Origin: CADEED01 sp036677145
GTDB taxonomy: Bacteria; Pseudomonadota; Gammaproteobacteria; Steroidobacterales; Steroidobacteraceae
NCBI GenBank assembly: GCA_036677145.1
Contig: JAKFFF010000087.1
Span: 48,492-112,491 of the forward strand
Reading direction: 5' to 3'
DNA length: 64,000 bases
Position numbers and translations under genes: made by a program. Below, piece after piece: positions 54,601-62,154 of this stretch (positions within the stretch are counted from its first letter, which is position 1; the number at the start of each line of letters is the position of its first letter). The notes below the pieces were generated by a model. The model did no database searches. It was not told the origin of the DNA and saw nothing but the letters and a program-made list of their open reading frames with translations.

Positions 54601-57180
54601 CGCGAACACCGGCAGCAACGTCGGGATCGCGAGCGCGAGCACGATGAAGCCGCACCAGGCGAGCGCCGCGGGCAGCGGCAGCGTCCATGCGGCCAGCAGC
54701 GCGGCGACACTGGCGGGCGCGGACAGCGAGCGGCGCAGGTTGTCGAGCATCTTCCACAGGCCGATCAGCGGCAGCCGGCCCTCGCCGCGATGGTGTTTGG
54801 CGGCGCCGAGATCGCGGCGCCCGAAGATCCACGGCAACAACTGCCAGTCGCCGCGCACCCAGCGATGTTGCCGCAACGAGGCGACGTCGAAACGCGCCGG
54901 AAATTCCTCGACCACTTCGACGTCGGAGGCGAGGCCGGCGCGGGCGAAGATGCCTTCGAACAGGTCGTGCGAGAGCAGCGAACTTTCCGGCACGCGATCG
55001 GCGAGCGCGGCTTCGAACGCATCGACATCGTAGATGCCCTTGCCGGCGAAGGAGCCTTCGCCGAGCAGGTCCTGGTACACGTCGGAGATCGCCGCGGCGT
55101 ACGGGTCGACACCGGCGGCTCCGGAGAAGACTCGCTGGAAAGGCGTCGCCTCGACGTTCACCGGCAACGAAAACGCGACGCGCGGCTGCAGGATCGCGTA
55201 GCCGTCGACGACGCGCCCCAGCTTCGCATCGAAAAGCGGCCGATTGAGCGGGTGCGCCATCTTGCCGATCAGGCGGCGCGGCGCCTCGCGTGGCACGCGC
55301 GTATCGGCATCGAGCGTGAGCACGTAGCGCACGCCCTCGGGCACCCAAGGCGAGCGACCCGTGCTGGTGATGTAGGTCGTGTCGATGGCGCCGCGCAGCA
55401 GCCGGTTGAGTTCCTGCAGTTTGCCGCGCTTGCGCTCCCACCCCATCCAGCGCTGCTCGCTTTCGCACCACAGGCGCTTGCGATGCAACAGCAGGAACCG
55501 CTCGCCGCCGGCGGCCGCGCCGTAACGGCGATTCAGCCGCGCGATGCCGAGCACGGCGATGTCGAGCAACGCGTCGTCGTTGGCGAGGTGTTCGGTGTCC
55601 GCGTCCACCCAGTCGGAGAGCAGCGCGAAATGCAGCTGATCGTCGGGCGACGCCAGGTAATGGATCTCGAGCCGGTGCAGGTGTTCTTCCACCGACTGCG
55701 GCGAGGACAACATCACGGGCATGGCGACCAAAGTGCGCATTTCCTCGGGCACACCGTCACGCAGCGCAAGGCCGGGCAGGCGGCTGGCGCCGAGACCGCG
55801 TGTCACCGCGCGATTCACCAGCGCGATGGCGATGTCGGCCGCGGGGATCACGCCGAGTATGCCGAGCAAACCGAGCATGGGACCCTGGATGCCGAGGCGC
55901 TGCATCAACGCGAGCGCGGCGGCCAGGATCAGCGCGGTCGAGAACGCAATCGCGGCGACGTAATCGGCGGCGCCCGCCGTGAAGGCGATGCGTGCCGGCC
56001 AGTCGCGGAACGCGGCGCGAAATCCGATCGTGCCCTCGAGGTGGCGGCGTCCTTCGCCGATCAGATAGAAACCGGGATCGCGTTCGCGATCGGCGTGTGC
56101 CTGCGCGGCCAACTCGAGCACTTGTTGCGCGATCTGCAATTCGGATTTCTGCGAACCTCGCCCCAGCTCTTCGATGGCGTTGCGGTACAGGTTGCGAGTC
56201 GCGAAATCCATCGCGCCGAAATTGCTGGAGGCGCCCAGCACTTCGTCCACCAGGCTCACGCTTTCGAAGAACTCGGCCCAGTCGACGTCGGACATCAACC
56301 GCATGCTGGTGATGATGTTGCGCACGGTGACGTTCGAGGCGCCCTGGCGCTGGTGCTCGTCCTGCACGAGCTGTTCGGGACTCAACGATTGCGCCTGCAG
56401 ACAAGATTCGAGCCACACCAGCGCGGGTGTCACCGCCGGATCCTGGTCGCGCAGGCGCTGCACCAGTTGCACTGCGAATGCGGGCGCGAGCTGTCCGCTG
56501 CGATTCTTCCAGGCTTTCAGCGCGTTGGGTTCGGCGCGCTGGCCGTTGACGCCGAGCAGCCGGTCCGCGAGCGCATCGGCATCCTCGCGCGCGGCGCGGC
56601 TGGTGCCGATGCGCTGCGCGACGCGGCGCAGGTTCTCGACCAGCACGATGCGCAGCGTGATGGCCACCGCCCACAACTCGCCGATGGTCAGTGGCTCGAT
56701 CTGCTGGTAGGCGCGTACGAAGCGCCGCAGGGTTTCGGGCTCGAAGCGGCTGTCGGTGTGCGCGACGTAGGCCCACGCGAGACCGAACACCCGCGGAAAT
56801 CCCGCGAACGGTCCCGTCGCGAGCTTGGGCAGCTGACGGTAGAACCCCTGCGGCAGATCCTCGCGAATCTCGCGAATCTGCTCCTCGACGACGTGATAGT
56901 TGTCGAGCACCCATTCGGCGGCGGGTGTGATGCCGCGTCCTTCGTCCACGGCCCGGGCGGTGGCCCGGTAGCTGGCCAGCAGCGCCTTCTCGTTGTTGCG
57001 CAGGCGCGCGCCGAGAGAGCGGCCCAACCCCGGCTGTCGCGTGACCTGCTGCGCGGCCGCGAGGCTGCGGGCGTGTTCCTCCAGCCGTTCAATGCTGAAG
57101 ATTTCCTCGCGCAGGATCTGTTCGTCGTTCCAGTGAGGACCGGAGAACCGCTCGAACAAGCCGCGAATTTTCGGGTGCAA
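48607..57180 (-). CDS. ndvB: cyclic beta-1,2-glucan synthase (NdvB/ChvB type: GT84 + GH94)
   Basis: One open frame of 2857 residues, as in Brucella Cgs and rhizobial NdvB (about 2830-2870). The N-terminal part has membrane segments near residues 410-460, then a GT84 core with LDADTRVP (Asp624, Asp626) and RQHRWVRGDWQ, and further helices near 815-960. A glucoamylase-like domain follows (about 1080-1500), then repeated GH94 N-domains and a C-terminal GH94 phosphorylase domain with GTGDWNDGMN (Asp2523, Asp2526). It polymerises, trims and cyclises UDP-glucose-derived beta-1,2-glucan for the periplasm. The start TTG at 57180 is the only suitable one before the conserved IERLEEHARSLAAAQ. No exporter gene adjoins it. 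Confidence 0.93.
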   Translation of the reverse strand: MHPKIRGLFERFSGPHWNDEQILREEIFSIERLEEHARSLAAAQQVTRQPGLGRSLGARLRNNEKALLASYRATARAVDEGRGITPAAEWVLDNYHVVEEQIREIREDLPQGFYRQLPKLATGPFAGFPRVFGLAWAYVAHTDSRFEPETLRRFVRAYQQIEPLTIGELWAVAITLRIVLVENLRRVAQRIGTSRAAREDADALADRLLGVNGQRAEPNALKAWKNRSGQLAPAFAVQLVQRLRDQDPAVTPALVWLESCLQAQSLSPEQLVQDEHQRQGASNVTVRNIITSMRLMSDVDWAEFFESVSLVDEVLGASSNFGAMDFATRNLYRNAIEELGRGSQKSELQIAQQVLELAAQAHADRERDPGFYLIGEGRRHLEGTIGFRAAFRDWPARIAFTAGAADYVAAIAFSTALILAAALALMQRLGIQGPMLGLLGILGVIPAADIAIALVNRAVTRGLGASRLPGLALRDGVPEEMRTLVAMPVMLSSPQSVEEHLHRLEIHYLASPDDQLHFALLSDWVDADTEHLANDDALLDIAVLGIARLNRRYGAAAGGERFLLLHRKRLWCESEQRWMGWERKRGKLQELNRLLRGAIDTTYITSTGRSPWVPEGVRYVLTLDADTRVPREAPRRLIGKMAHPLNRPLFDAKLGRVVDGYAILQPRVAFSLPVNVEATPFQRVFSGAAGVDPYAAAISDVYQDLLGEGSFAGKGIYDVDAFEAALADRVPESSLLSHDLFEGIFARAGLASDVEVVEEFPARFDVASLRQHRWVRGDWQLLPWIFGRRDLGAAKHHRGEGRLPLIGLWKMLDNLRRSLSAPASVAALLAAWTLPLPAALAWCGFIVLALAIPTLLPVFAAIIPRRSTVTWRSHLRALALDLGLALAQTALLITTLAYHAWLMGDAIVRTLWRMVVSHRHLLEWIPADLLTVSRGDFGSFYVRMGRGVLLTLVIAVAAIVLNDGKLPTIALPFLLAWLAAPWVAWRISRVPPPAARVELSTQEQLELRLIARRTWRFFETFVTLEDHHLPPDNFQEDPHAVVAHRTSPTNIGLYLLSTVAAHDFGWCGLRDALDRIEATLGTIARMQKHRGHLYNWYDTRDLRPLDPAYVSSVDSGNLAAHLITLAGAFREWQKGPGPDAAKIAGLTDALELARLALRDFRFVPGLSITRPLLETAFADLEAELRTDTGVPDPTIDNLALAAERASTLVDMVRTLAHEAHADRDCELVHWVEATRRTIDSWRSDLLARDPAGFIVEHLEGLATAALELAAAMEFGFLLDGQRKLLSIGYRATDGTLDESCYDLLASEARLASFIAIAKGDIPARHWFRLGRTVTPIGAGAALVSWSGSMFEYLMPDLVLRAPVGSLLAQSSRLIVRRQIQYGAELGLPWGVSESAYNARDLELTYQYSNFGVPGLGLKRGLSENKVIAPYATGLAAMIDANAALANYLALSAIGGRGAYGYYEAIDFTASRLPEGATCARVRAYMAHHQGMSIVAIANALLDGQMRERFHSDVTVQATELLLQERTPRDVSVAHPRAEEVGTAARVADLQIPEVRRIRSPHESAPQTHLLSNGRYSVMVTAAGSGYSRWNDLAVTRWREDATRDDTGSYFLLRDVETGRTWSAGYQPLATPPDSYDVSFTEDRAEFIRGDGDLVTTLEIRVSSEDDAEVRRVSISNASGQARDIEITSYAEIVLAPQASDVAHPAFSKLFVCTEYVQRHNAILATRRRRAPDEPELWASHHAVPEGTVIAGPEIETDRARFIGRGRELRAPLALLEGRALSGNVGTVLDAVFALRYRIRVPAGGSARISFWTCISNSRAHMLDLLDKHRDINAHARAATLAWTQAQVQLRHLGIDAAQANLFQQIAGRVLFADAAARPASDNIRRGAGGPHALWAQGISGDLPIVLLRVEVAEDLVIARQLMQAHEYWGLKRLAVDFVILNERGASYIQDLQVALESLVRVSQGRPRIAGGEGGGKVHVLRTDLIAPETRALLLSTARIVFNGRRGTLGEQVERMKPTPTLAPRTPPRAPPATSTSPETTARELEFFNGLGGFTSNGREYVITPVAGQHTPAPWINVISNRDFGFHVSADGGGYTWARNSRENALTPWVNDPVTDRPGEAIYLRDEESGEIWSPTPAPIRVEDAFYSCAHGLGYSRFEQRSHGMELGLTMFVPPEDPIKICRLSIYNASTKRRTLSVTAYAEWVLGPSRAAGAPYVLTEIDSSTQALLARNPWNSAFDGVAFADLAGKQTEYTADRREFLGRYGTLDAPFALVAGAPLSGRTGAALDACAALRTRLELQPGARTEVVIFLGQAPDKDTARALIGKYRVADLDASLDAVHDLWKEITGHVQVKTPDRAFDIMMNGWLLYQTLACRTWARSAFYQASGAYGFRDQLQDAMALGLARPELLRAQILRAASRQFPEGDVQHWWLPHNGSGVRTHISDDRVWLAYVTAHYIALTGDRAILDEELPFIEGAPLPRERHDAFFEPTVSEETAPLFEHCRRGLEGSLYMGSHGLPLIGTGDWNDGMNRVGEHGRGESVWLGWFLHATLTAFAPLAQSRGELALATNWLNQASRLRVAIEQHAWDGEWYRRGFFDDGTPLGSAENDECRVDAIAQSWSVISGAGNPLRSARAMAALEAQLIRRDPPLALLFTPPFENSAQEPGYVKAYPRGIRENGGQYTHAAIWTVIALALQGKADLAMEVFAMLNPIRRATTRADVQRYKVEPYAVAADVYGEAPHAGRGGWTWYTGSAGWLYRAGLEWILGFRLRENRLTLAPCVPASWPRFTINYRYRETPYEITVDQQPGADALAQITLDGKVMSAGRNTIELVDDGAAHSVHVAWLPAAADEGSAATRNL

Positions 57181-57383
57181 GATGCCGTCCGCCCGGTAAG
57201 TGGAGAACCTGCATTACGCGAAACCATTGCCGCTCACGCCATGCCATCAGGCGCCGTCGCGCTGTCGGAATCCTCCTACACGGCCGATTTGCTTTTTGGG
57301 TAGTTAGGTAGTACGCCGGAATCTCCATACCCGGCGCGTGCATTCTTACAGGGCAGGGCGCGGCCACTGCGTATGCTCGGGAC

Positions 57384-58664
57384 ATGTGGCCGTTCCGCAA
57401 ATCGGGTGCGCACCGCGTGCGGACGGGCGCGCCGTGGTGGCTGATGCACGACGGCGTCGGTGACGCGGGTGTCGGGTTGAACGAGACCGTGCGCTGCGAC
57501 GTCGCGATCATCGGCGCCGGTATAACCGGCGCGCTCGTGGCCGATGCGCTGATCGCCAGCGGGCGGCGCATCGTCGTGCTCGACGCGCGCGAACCGGCGC
57601 AGGGCAGTACCGCGGCATCGACCGCGCTGCTGCAGTACGAAATCGACACACACCTGGTCGACCTGGTACGCCTGGTCGGCGCGGAGCGCGCGGCGCTCGC
57701 ATACCGGGCGTGCGCGGCCAGCTTCGCGCGGCTCGAGACGCGGCTGCCCGAACTGCTGCCGGGCGCGCACTACGAACGGCGGCCCAGCCTGTACGTTGCG
57801 TCGAACGAGCAGGACGCCGTGGCGTTGCAGGGCGAAGTCGCCGCGAGGCGAGCGATTGGCCTTGCCTGCGAGTGGCTCGACGGGGCCGTGCTCGAGCAAC
57901 GATATGGCATTCGCCGGCCCGGGGCCATTCTCTCCGCGCTCGGCGCGCAAGTAGATCCGCTGCGGCTCACGCGCTCACTGTTGAGCGCGTGCAGCCGGCA
58001 CGGTGTGCGCGTGTTCTCGCGCTGCCGGGTTACCAGGATCGAAACCGCTGGACGCGAGCTGCGGTTGCTCACGGTGGGCGGCGCGGAAGTGATCGCAAAT
58101 CACGCGGTGGTGTGCGCGGGATACGAATCGCTCGACTTCCTGGCGGGTGAAGTGGCGAAGGTCAACAACACCTTCGCGTTCGTCACGGAGCCGTGTGCGG
58201 CGGACAGCCCCACACTGCGTCTGCCGCTGGTCTGGGAAAGCGCGCGCCCCTATCTATATGCGCGCACGACCAGCGACGGGCGCCTGATCGTGGGCGGCGA
58301 GGACGTGCCGTTCCAGAGCACCGCCGCGCGTGACGCGTTGCTGCCACGCCAGGTGCTGCGCCTCACCGCGAAATACCGCGAGCTGTTCGGCGCCGATCCG
58401 CCGCCGATCGAAACCGCCTGGGCCGGCAGCTTCGCGGAAACGCGCGACGGGCTGCCGCTCATCGGGACGGCGCCCGGACAGGATCCGCGCGTTTCATATG
58501 CACTTTGTTATGGCGGCAACGGAATTACCTATTCGGTGCACGCAGGCGACATAGTGCGTGCGGGTATCGAGAACCGGAGCCACGAACTGACGGATGTGTT
58601 CGGGTTCGCGCGTCTGGGTACGGAGGCGTCGCGCGAGCGGCAGAAGGATCGGGCCCGGAGTTAG
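57384..58664 (+). CDS. FAD-dependent oxidoreductase (DAO family)
   Basis: A 426-residue flavoprotein. The FAD-binding Rossmann motif is CDVAIIGAGITGALVADAL (GxGxxG near residue 40), followed by VVLDAREPAQGSTAAST, the GSTAAS segment of the glycine/D-amino-acid oxidase (DadA/GlpD-like) family. The end has GLPLIGTAPGQDPRVSYALCYGGNGITYSV (PLIGTAPG, CYGGNGITYS), typical of DAO proteins. The electron acceptor and substrate are unknown. No Shine-Dalgarno is visible; TATGCT ends 6 bases before the ATG. Divergent from ndvB with a 203-base gap that shows no strong repeat. Confidence 0.88.
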   Translation: MWPFRKSGAHRVRTGAPWWLMHDGVGDAGVGLNETVRCDVAIIGAGITGALVADALIASGRRIVVLDAREPAQGSTAASTALLQYEIDTHLVDLVRLVGAERAALAYRACAASFARLETRLPELLPGAHYERRPSLYVASNEQDAVALQGEVAARRAIGLACEWLDGAVLEQRYGIRRPGAILSALGAQVDPLRLTRSLLSACSRHGVRVFSRCRVTRIETAGRELRLLTVGGAEVIANHAVVCAGYESLDFLAGEVAKVNNTFAFVTEPCAADSPTLRLPLVWESARPYLYARTTSDGRLIVGGEDVPFQSTAARDALLPRQVLRLTAKYRELFGADPPPIETAWAGSFAETRDGLPLIGTAPGQDPRVSYALCYGGNGITYSVHAGDIVRAGIENRSHELTDVFGFARLGTEASRERQKDRARS

Positions 58665-58707
58665 AGGTGTTGCGGAGGTACTCTCGCAATGCGTGGAAAC
58701 CGCAGTT

Positions 58708-59298
58708 ATGGTTGCGCAACCATTCCCGCTTCTGACTGTCTCATCGCGGATCCCCATTGATCGGGCACGCGAACTACCGTCATATGTTTGGTCCATGTTT
58801 GTAAACGACACCAGCCGGCTTCCCGATTCCGGGCGAGTCTGCGTCCGGGCTTTCGGTGGCACCCAGGACGCCACCAAGGGTTTCTACAGCCTCACTATCG
58901 TCGCGGCGCGCGCCGAGGTCGAGCCGATGGGCGAGCCGCGTAATCCAGCGCACGTGCTCGGCGTCGGCGCCGAGATCGAATCCGTGAAGGGGCCGGTTTT
59001 CGCCGCATACTTCGCGGCCGTCCGCGACCGCTACGACGCGCAACCTAACTACCGGCAGGGACTGTTCGTGATGGTCGACGGCGCAGTGTATGCCGTGGCC
59101 TCCGAAAAGATCGCGACGACGATCCGGCGCGGATTCAGCAATCGTGTATTCACGTTGCTGCGCGCGGATCGGCCGCAACGCAGCGTCGAGTATCCCTGGG
59201 CCTGGTATCGCGAACCTTTCGTTTCTGCCAGGCCCGGCCTGTCGCAGTCGCGCGATTTCCTGCGCGAGCTCTCGGCAATGGTGCAGACTTACCGCTGA
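58708..59298 (+). CDS. hypothetical protein of unknown function
   Basis: About 196 residues from ATG 58708 (GGAAA 9 bases upstream), or 167 from ATG 58795; the start is unresolved. I do not recognise the family. The sequence has a compact alpha/beta look: GRVCVRAFGGTQDATKGFYSLTI, an ending in YPWAWYREPFVSARP, no membrane helix and no cysteine motif. It precedes the 6-phosphogluconate dehydrogenase gene by 17 bases on the same strand, so co-transcription is likely. Confidence 0.55.
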   Translation: MVAQPFPLLTVSSRIPIDRARELPSYVWSMFVNDTSRLPDSGRVCVRAFGGTQDATKGFYSLTIVAARAEVEPMGEPRNPAHVLGVGAEIESVKGPVFAAYFAAVRDRYDAQPNYRQGLFVMVDGAVYAVASEKIATTIRRGFSNRVFTLLRADRPQRSVEYPWAWYREPFVSARPGLSQSRDFLRELSAMVQTYR

Positions 59299-59315
59299 TC
59301 ACCATTGGAGCCAAT

Positions 59316-60329
59316 TTGAACATCCAGTCGCTCGGCATGGTCGGTCTTGGACGCATGGGCTCGAACATGACCCGGCGTATCGCGCGCGCCGGAATATCCT
59401 GTGTCGTGCACGATTCGCATGCCGACGCCGTGCGCGCCCTGACCGGCGCGGGAATCACCGGCGTCGCGTCGCTGCGCGAACTGGTGCTCGCACTGCCGGC
59501 GCCGCGCGCGATCTGGCTCATGGTGCCCGCGGCCGTGGTCGACGGGGTGCTCGAAGAACTCGTGCCGCTGCTCGCCGCGGGCGACATCGTCATCGACGGC
59601 GGAAATTCCTACTACCGCGATGACGTGCGGCGCGGCAAGACGCTGGGGGAGACCGGCGTGTTTTACCTCGACGTCGGCACCAGCGGCGGCGTGGCCGGCC
59701 TCGACCGTGGTTACTGCCTCATGATCGGCGGACCCGAAGGTCCGGTGCGGCAACTCGACGCAATCTTCGCGGCGCTCGCGCCCGGGCCGAATGCGTCCGG
59801 TGCGGGCGAATCGACCGCCTCGCGTGGCTATCTGCATTGCGGGCCACACGGCGCGGGTCACTTCGTGAAGATGATCCACAACGGCATCGAATACGGACTC
59901 ATGGCCGCGTATGCCGAAGGTCTCAACATCCTGCACAACGCGTCGATGGGCAAGGACGCGCGCGCCGCGGACGCCGAAACTGCGCCGATCAGCACCGGGC
60001 AGTTCTACCAGTACGAATTCGACCTGCCGCAGATCACCGAGCTGTGGCGTCACGGCAGCGTGATTTCATCGTGGCTGCTGGATCTGACCGCGCACGCACT
60101 GCGTGATGATGCGGATCTTGCGGAATTTTCCGGGCACGTCGCCGATTCGGGCGAAGGCCGCTGGACACTGGCCGCCGCGATCGACGAGGGCGTCCCGGCG
60201 CCGGTGATCAGCGCCGCGTTGTTCAGCCGGTTCCAGTCGCGCGGCAACGCATTGTTCGCCGACCGCGTGTTGTCGGCCATGCGCAAGCAATTCGGCGGTC
60301 ACGTCGAGAAAGCGCCGCACGAGCGCTGA
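59316..60329 (+). CDS. gnd: decarboxylating 6-phosphogluconate dehydrogenase (GntZ/YqeC-type)
   Basis: A 337-residue short-form 6PGDH: 6-phosphogluconate + NAD(P)+ gives ribulose-5-phosphate + CO2. The Rossmann start is LGMVGLGRMGSNMTRRI. IVIDGGNSYYRDD, VGTSGGVAGLDRGYCLMIGG and CGPHGAGHFVKMIHNGIEYG (HFVKMIHNGIEY with catalytic Lys) are the family blocks. The short length and single C-terminal helical domain mark the NAD-preferring GntZ/YqeC group rather than the 470-residue form. The TTG at 59316, 5 bases after GGAG, keeps the full Rossmann strand. Confidence 0.93.
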   Translation: MNIQSLGMVGLGRMGSNMTRRIARAGISCVVHDSHADAVRALTGAGITGVASLRELVLALPAPRAIWLMVPAAVVDGVLEELVPLLAAGDIVIDGGNSYYRDDVRRGKTLGETGVFYLDVGTSGGVAGLDRGYCLMIGGPEGPVRQLDAIFAALAPGPNASGAGESTASRGYLHCGPHGAGHFVKMIHNGIEYGLMAAYAEGLNILHNASMGKDARAADAETAPISTGQFYQYEFDLPQITELWRHGSVISSWLLDLTAHALRDDADLAEFSGHVADSGEGRWTLAAAIDEGVPAPVISAALFSRFQSRGNALFADRVLSAMRKQFGGHVEKAPHER

Positions 60330-60474
60330 ATTTCGCGGCGCCCGATGCCGCATTGCCGCACATTCCGGATACCCGCCGCGCTCCCATAGTCCTTTGGTCG
60401 TACGGGCCGCGCCACCGCCGCGCGCCAAACTTCGGCGGCAGCGGACACCGCCGCATTCCGGGTACTAACTACCA

Positions 60475-61674
60475 ATGAGCCAAACGAAAGCACGGCCCGC
60501 CGGCCCGCAGGCGGCGCCGGAATTCTCGCTGGTGCTCGGAGGGCCGCTGTTCCAGATCTTCCGGCGCACGCACCTGTGCGACGATGCCCTGCGGCTGCTG
60601 AAGCGGCGCATGTTCGTCCTGACGGCGATCGCGTGGCTGCCGTTGCTGGTGCTTTCCGTCTACTCGGGGCATGCGTTTCCGGGCAAGGTGGAAATTCCGT
60701 TACTTGCAGACATCGAAACATACGCCCGTTACTTCGTGGCATTGCCGTTGCTCATTGCCGCCGAAGTCATAATTCACCGGCGGCTGAAACCCGTGGTCGA
60801 AAACTTCGTGATGCGCGGGCTGGTGCGCGACGACGAGCTGCCGAAATTCAATGCGATGATCGCCTCCACGCTGCGCTGGCGAAACTCGGTGGTGCTGGAA
60901 GCCGCGTTGCTGGTGTTCGTTTACACGGTCGGTCACTGGGTGTGGCGGAACAATATCGCCGTCGACAGCGCCAGCTGGTATGCCACGACCCAGGGCGGAG
61001 ACATGCACCTCACGCCGGCGGGGCGTTGGTGGGTACTCGTGAGCCTGCCGATGTTCCAGTTCATCCTGCTGCGCTGGTACCTGCGCTACTTCATCTGGCT
61101 GTCACTCTTGTGGCGTATTTCGCGGCTGAACCTGTGCCTGATCCCGACTCATCCGGACAGGACGGCGGGGCTCGGATTTCTGGGCCGCGGCAGTCACGCG
61201 TTCTGGCCGATTCTCTCCGGACAGGGCGCGGTGCTCGCGGGAATGATCGCCACGCAGATCGCATACGAAGGCCACAACCTGCTGGAATTCAAAGTGCAGA
61301 TCGTCGGATTCATCGGCTTCTTCGTCATCGCGGTGCTTGCGCCGTTATTGGTATTCACGCCGCACCTGGTGCGCGCCAGCCGGAAGGGCGCGGGTGAATT
61401 CGCCCGGCTCGGCGTGCGTTACGCGCGCCGGTTCGAGGAGAAATGGCTGCGGGAAAATCCGCCGGATGAGGAGTTGCTGGGCAGCTCCGATATCCAGTCC
61501 CTCGCCGATCTCGGCAACAGCCACTCGATGGCGAGCTCGGTGGGTTTCGTGCCCTTCGGCTGGAACAACGTCATGGCGCTCATCATGGCAGCGGCGCTGC
61601 CGCTCCTGCCCTTGCTGTTCACGTTGTTCTCGCTCGAACAACTCGCCGATCAATTACTCAAGGTGATCTTCTGA
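60475..61674 (+). CDS. polytopic membrane protein of unknown function
   Basis: A 399-residue inner-membrane protein I cannot assign. About six hydrophobic helices: near residues 47-63 (FVLTAIAWLPLLVLSVY), 82-98, 143-160, 187-225, 260-300 and 362-385. A soluble stretch (about 315-360) with ARRFEEKWLRENPPDEELLGSSDIQSLADLG lies between the last two. There is no recognised catalytic motif. The upstream 145 bases hold two imperfect copies of a GCCGCA-ATTCCGG-TAC-like stretch (60350-60369 and 60448-60466) but no clear ribosome-binding site. Confidence 0.7.
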   Translation: MSQTKARPAGPQAAPEFSLVLGGPLFQIFRRTHLCDDALRLLKRRMFVLTAIAWLPLLVLSVYSGHAFPGKVEIPLLADIETYARYFVALPLLIAAEVIIHRRLKPVVENFVMRGLVRDDELPKFNAMIASTLRWRNSVVLEAALLVFVYTVGHWVWRNNIAVDSASWYATTQGGDMHLTPAGRWWVLVSLPMFQFILLRWYLRYFIWLSLLWRISRLNLCLIPTHPDRTAGLGFLGRGSHAFWPILSGQGAVLAGMIATQIAYEGHNLLEFKVQIVGFIGFFVIAVLAPLLVFTPHLVRASRKGAGEFARLGVRYARRFEEKWLRENPPDEELLGSSDIQSLADLGNSHSMASSVGFVPFGWNNVMALIMAAALPLLPLLFTLFSLEQLADQLLKVIF

Positions 61675-61680
61675 CCGGCG

Positions 61681-62103
61681 TCACTTCACCAGCGTGACGG
61701 CGACGCGCGTCAGGTGAACCACCTTGCTCGCGACGGATCCCATCAGCATTCCCTTGACGCGGCCCTGGCCGCGGGTGCCCATCACGATTTCGTCGCAGTT
61801 GTGGCGGCGCGCGAACTTCACGATGGCTTCCGCGGGCTCGCCTTTCTCCACGTGGAACGTGGGCCGCACTCCACTTCGCCGCGCTGTCTTGCGCGCCGGA
61901 TCCAGCGCCTCGGCGGATTGGCGTTCGATGTGCTCGGCGATCATCGCCCGCGACACGAACCGGCTCGGCGGCAGGGTGGGTTGCACGTTGAGCACGAGCA
62001 GGTCGGCGTATTCGCCGCGGCGATACCGGTCGGCCGCGAATTCGAGCGCGCGCAGCGAGCTCGATGAGCCGTCTACCGGGACGAGAATGTTCTTTCTGGC
62101 CAT
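61681..62103 (-). CDS. universal stress protein (UspA family)
   Basis: A 140-residue USP-fold protein: ILVPVDGSSSSLRALEFAADRYR at the N-terminus (VPVDGSSSSLRAL) and EIVMGTRGQGRVKGMLMGSVASKVVH at the C-terminus (MGTRGQGR, MLMGSVASKVV). The G-2X-G-9X-G-S pattern is the ATP-binding signature, so it belongs to the ATP-binding (MJ0577-like) sub-group. It probably acts in stress or membrane-homeostasis responses. Convergent with the membrane protein gene, 6 bases apart. Confidence 0.92.
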   Translation of the reverse strand: MARKNILVPVDGSSSSLRALEFAADRYRRGEYADLLVLNVQPTLPPSRFVSRAMIAEHIERQSAEALDPARKTARRSGVRPTFHVEKGEPAEAIVKFARRHNCDEIVMGTRGQGRVKGMLMGSVASKVVHLTRVAVTLVK

Positions 62104-62154
62104 GCGTCACCTGCTGCGAGGGTGTGCCCGGAGGTTACCACCACGCGCCGCGGC

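Noticed and set aside
54421..57303. 960-codon open frame antisense to ndvB (and similar long frames at 52024-54018 + and 49583-52750 -)
   Set aside because: Low-complexity Arg/Ala/His/Gly-rich translations, no family motifs, and fully inside a strongly supported gene. High GC with third-position bias creates such open shadow frames.
60330..60474. Two similar GCCGCA-ATTCCGG stretches before the membrane protein gene
   Set aside because: Only partly matching, short and GC-rich; too weak to call a repeat family or operator.
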